Shown: positions 63,889 through 64,000 of the stretch, piece after piece
How positions within the stretch are numbered: position 1 is the stretch's first letter
How the letters are laid out: each line of letters opens with the position of its first letter
Source: Vibrio ulleungensis
GTDB lineage: Bacteria; Pseudomonadota; Gammaproteobacteria; Enterobacterales; Vibrionaceae
Length of the DNA: 64,000 nt
NCBI RefSeq assembly: GCF_016900875.1
Contig: NZ_JAFEUM010000001.1
Coordinates: 758,918 to 822,917, forward strand
Reading direction: 5' to 3'
The notes under the pieces: generated by a model
What the model was told of the DNA's origin: nothing
Seen by the model: only the letters and a program-made list of their open reading frames with translations
Database searches by the model: none
Translations under genes and position numbers: made by a program

Positions 63889-64000
63889 AAAAGTTGAGAG
63901 TCATATCTCAATAAAATGTCACTCGTATACAGCGTATTAATTGCACCAAATGTCAGGACGATAGCAAAAGTAACGACTCCTCCAATAATTTTCTTGTGCT

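Noticed and set aside
63795..64000. Minus-strand open frame with a hydrophobic stretch at the right edge
   Set aside because: It is cut by the window edge, overlaps the start of the accepted gene and covers the LacI operator, so coding status cannot be judged.

Overview
The window looks like chromosomal DNA of a marine gammaproteobacterium, most likely a Vibrio or close relative. This is inferred from family content: a LamB-type sugar porin, a Dpp/Opp-type sugar transporter next to a large phosphorylase (a layout known from Vibrio cello- and chito-oligosaccharide loci), AhpC/AhpF, YghU, a YfiR-type signalling operon, and moderate GC with typical Shine-Dalgarno sites. No rRNA, tRNA, CRISPR array or intact insertion sequence was seen.

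Layout. 1-6.1 kb: cyclic-di-GMP signalling, with a GGDEF-EAL protein cut by the window edge and a TonB receptor / YfiR-like / membrane GGDEF operon whose genes overlap. 6.1-12.8 kb: housekeeping and accessory genes (LysR with divergent oxidoreductase, EamA transporter, YghU, DUF3299, MscS, McbG/Qnr-like pentapeptide protein). 12.8-27 kb: a beta-1,3-glucan (laminarin-type) locus with two paralogous LacI regulators, then a forward operon encoding GH16 lipoprotein, LamB-family porin, modular lipoprotein, GH17 lipoprotein, second GH16 and a second modular lipoprotein. 27-39 kb: small enzymes and regulators, a metzincin-like protease, an arginase-like enzyme, a DUF3179 / His-rich / metallo-beta-lactamase-fold cluster, and ahpC-ahpF. 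39-45 kb: a deletion scar leaving two headless genes, then a hexuronate cluster (GntR, AGE-family isomerase, UxuA, UxuB-like) with UxuR-type palindromes. 45-54.7 kb: Dpp/Opp-type ABC transporter and an 1139-residue beta-1,3-glucan-phosphorylase-like enzyme. 54.8-57 kb: small membrane proteins, DUF423 and a small hydrolase. 57.4-60.4 kb: an AT-rich two-gene defence module (Hachiman/AbpAB type). 60.8-64 kb: a hypothetical protein, a zinc-protease-like lipoprotein and a substrate-binding-like protein without a signal peptide.

How it works together. Secreted GH16 and GH17 enzymes cut beta-1,3-glucan at the surface, the modular lipoproteins probably hold the polymer, the porin admits oligosaccharides, the ABC transporter imports them, and the phosphorylase yields glucose-1-phosphate. 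An 18-bp LacI-type operator (AAAG-N-AA-N-CG-N-TT-N-CTTT) recurs eight times and ties these separated loci together. It occurs in two subtypes: AACCGGTT-centred sites before the GH16 operon and LacI-2, and (A/G)CG(G/T)-centred sites before LacI-1, the ABC operon and the last gene. The two LacI paralogues may therefore have split one ancestral operator between depolymerisation and import/phosphorolysis. Functions are read from sequence motifs only; no database search was possible.
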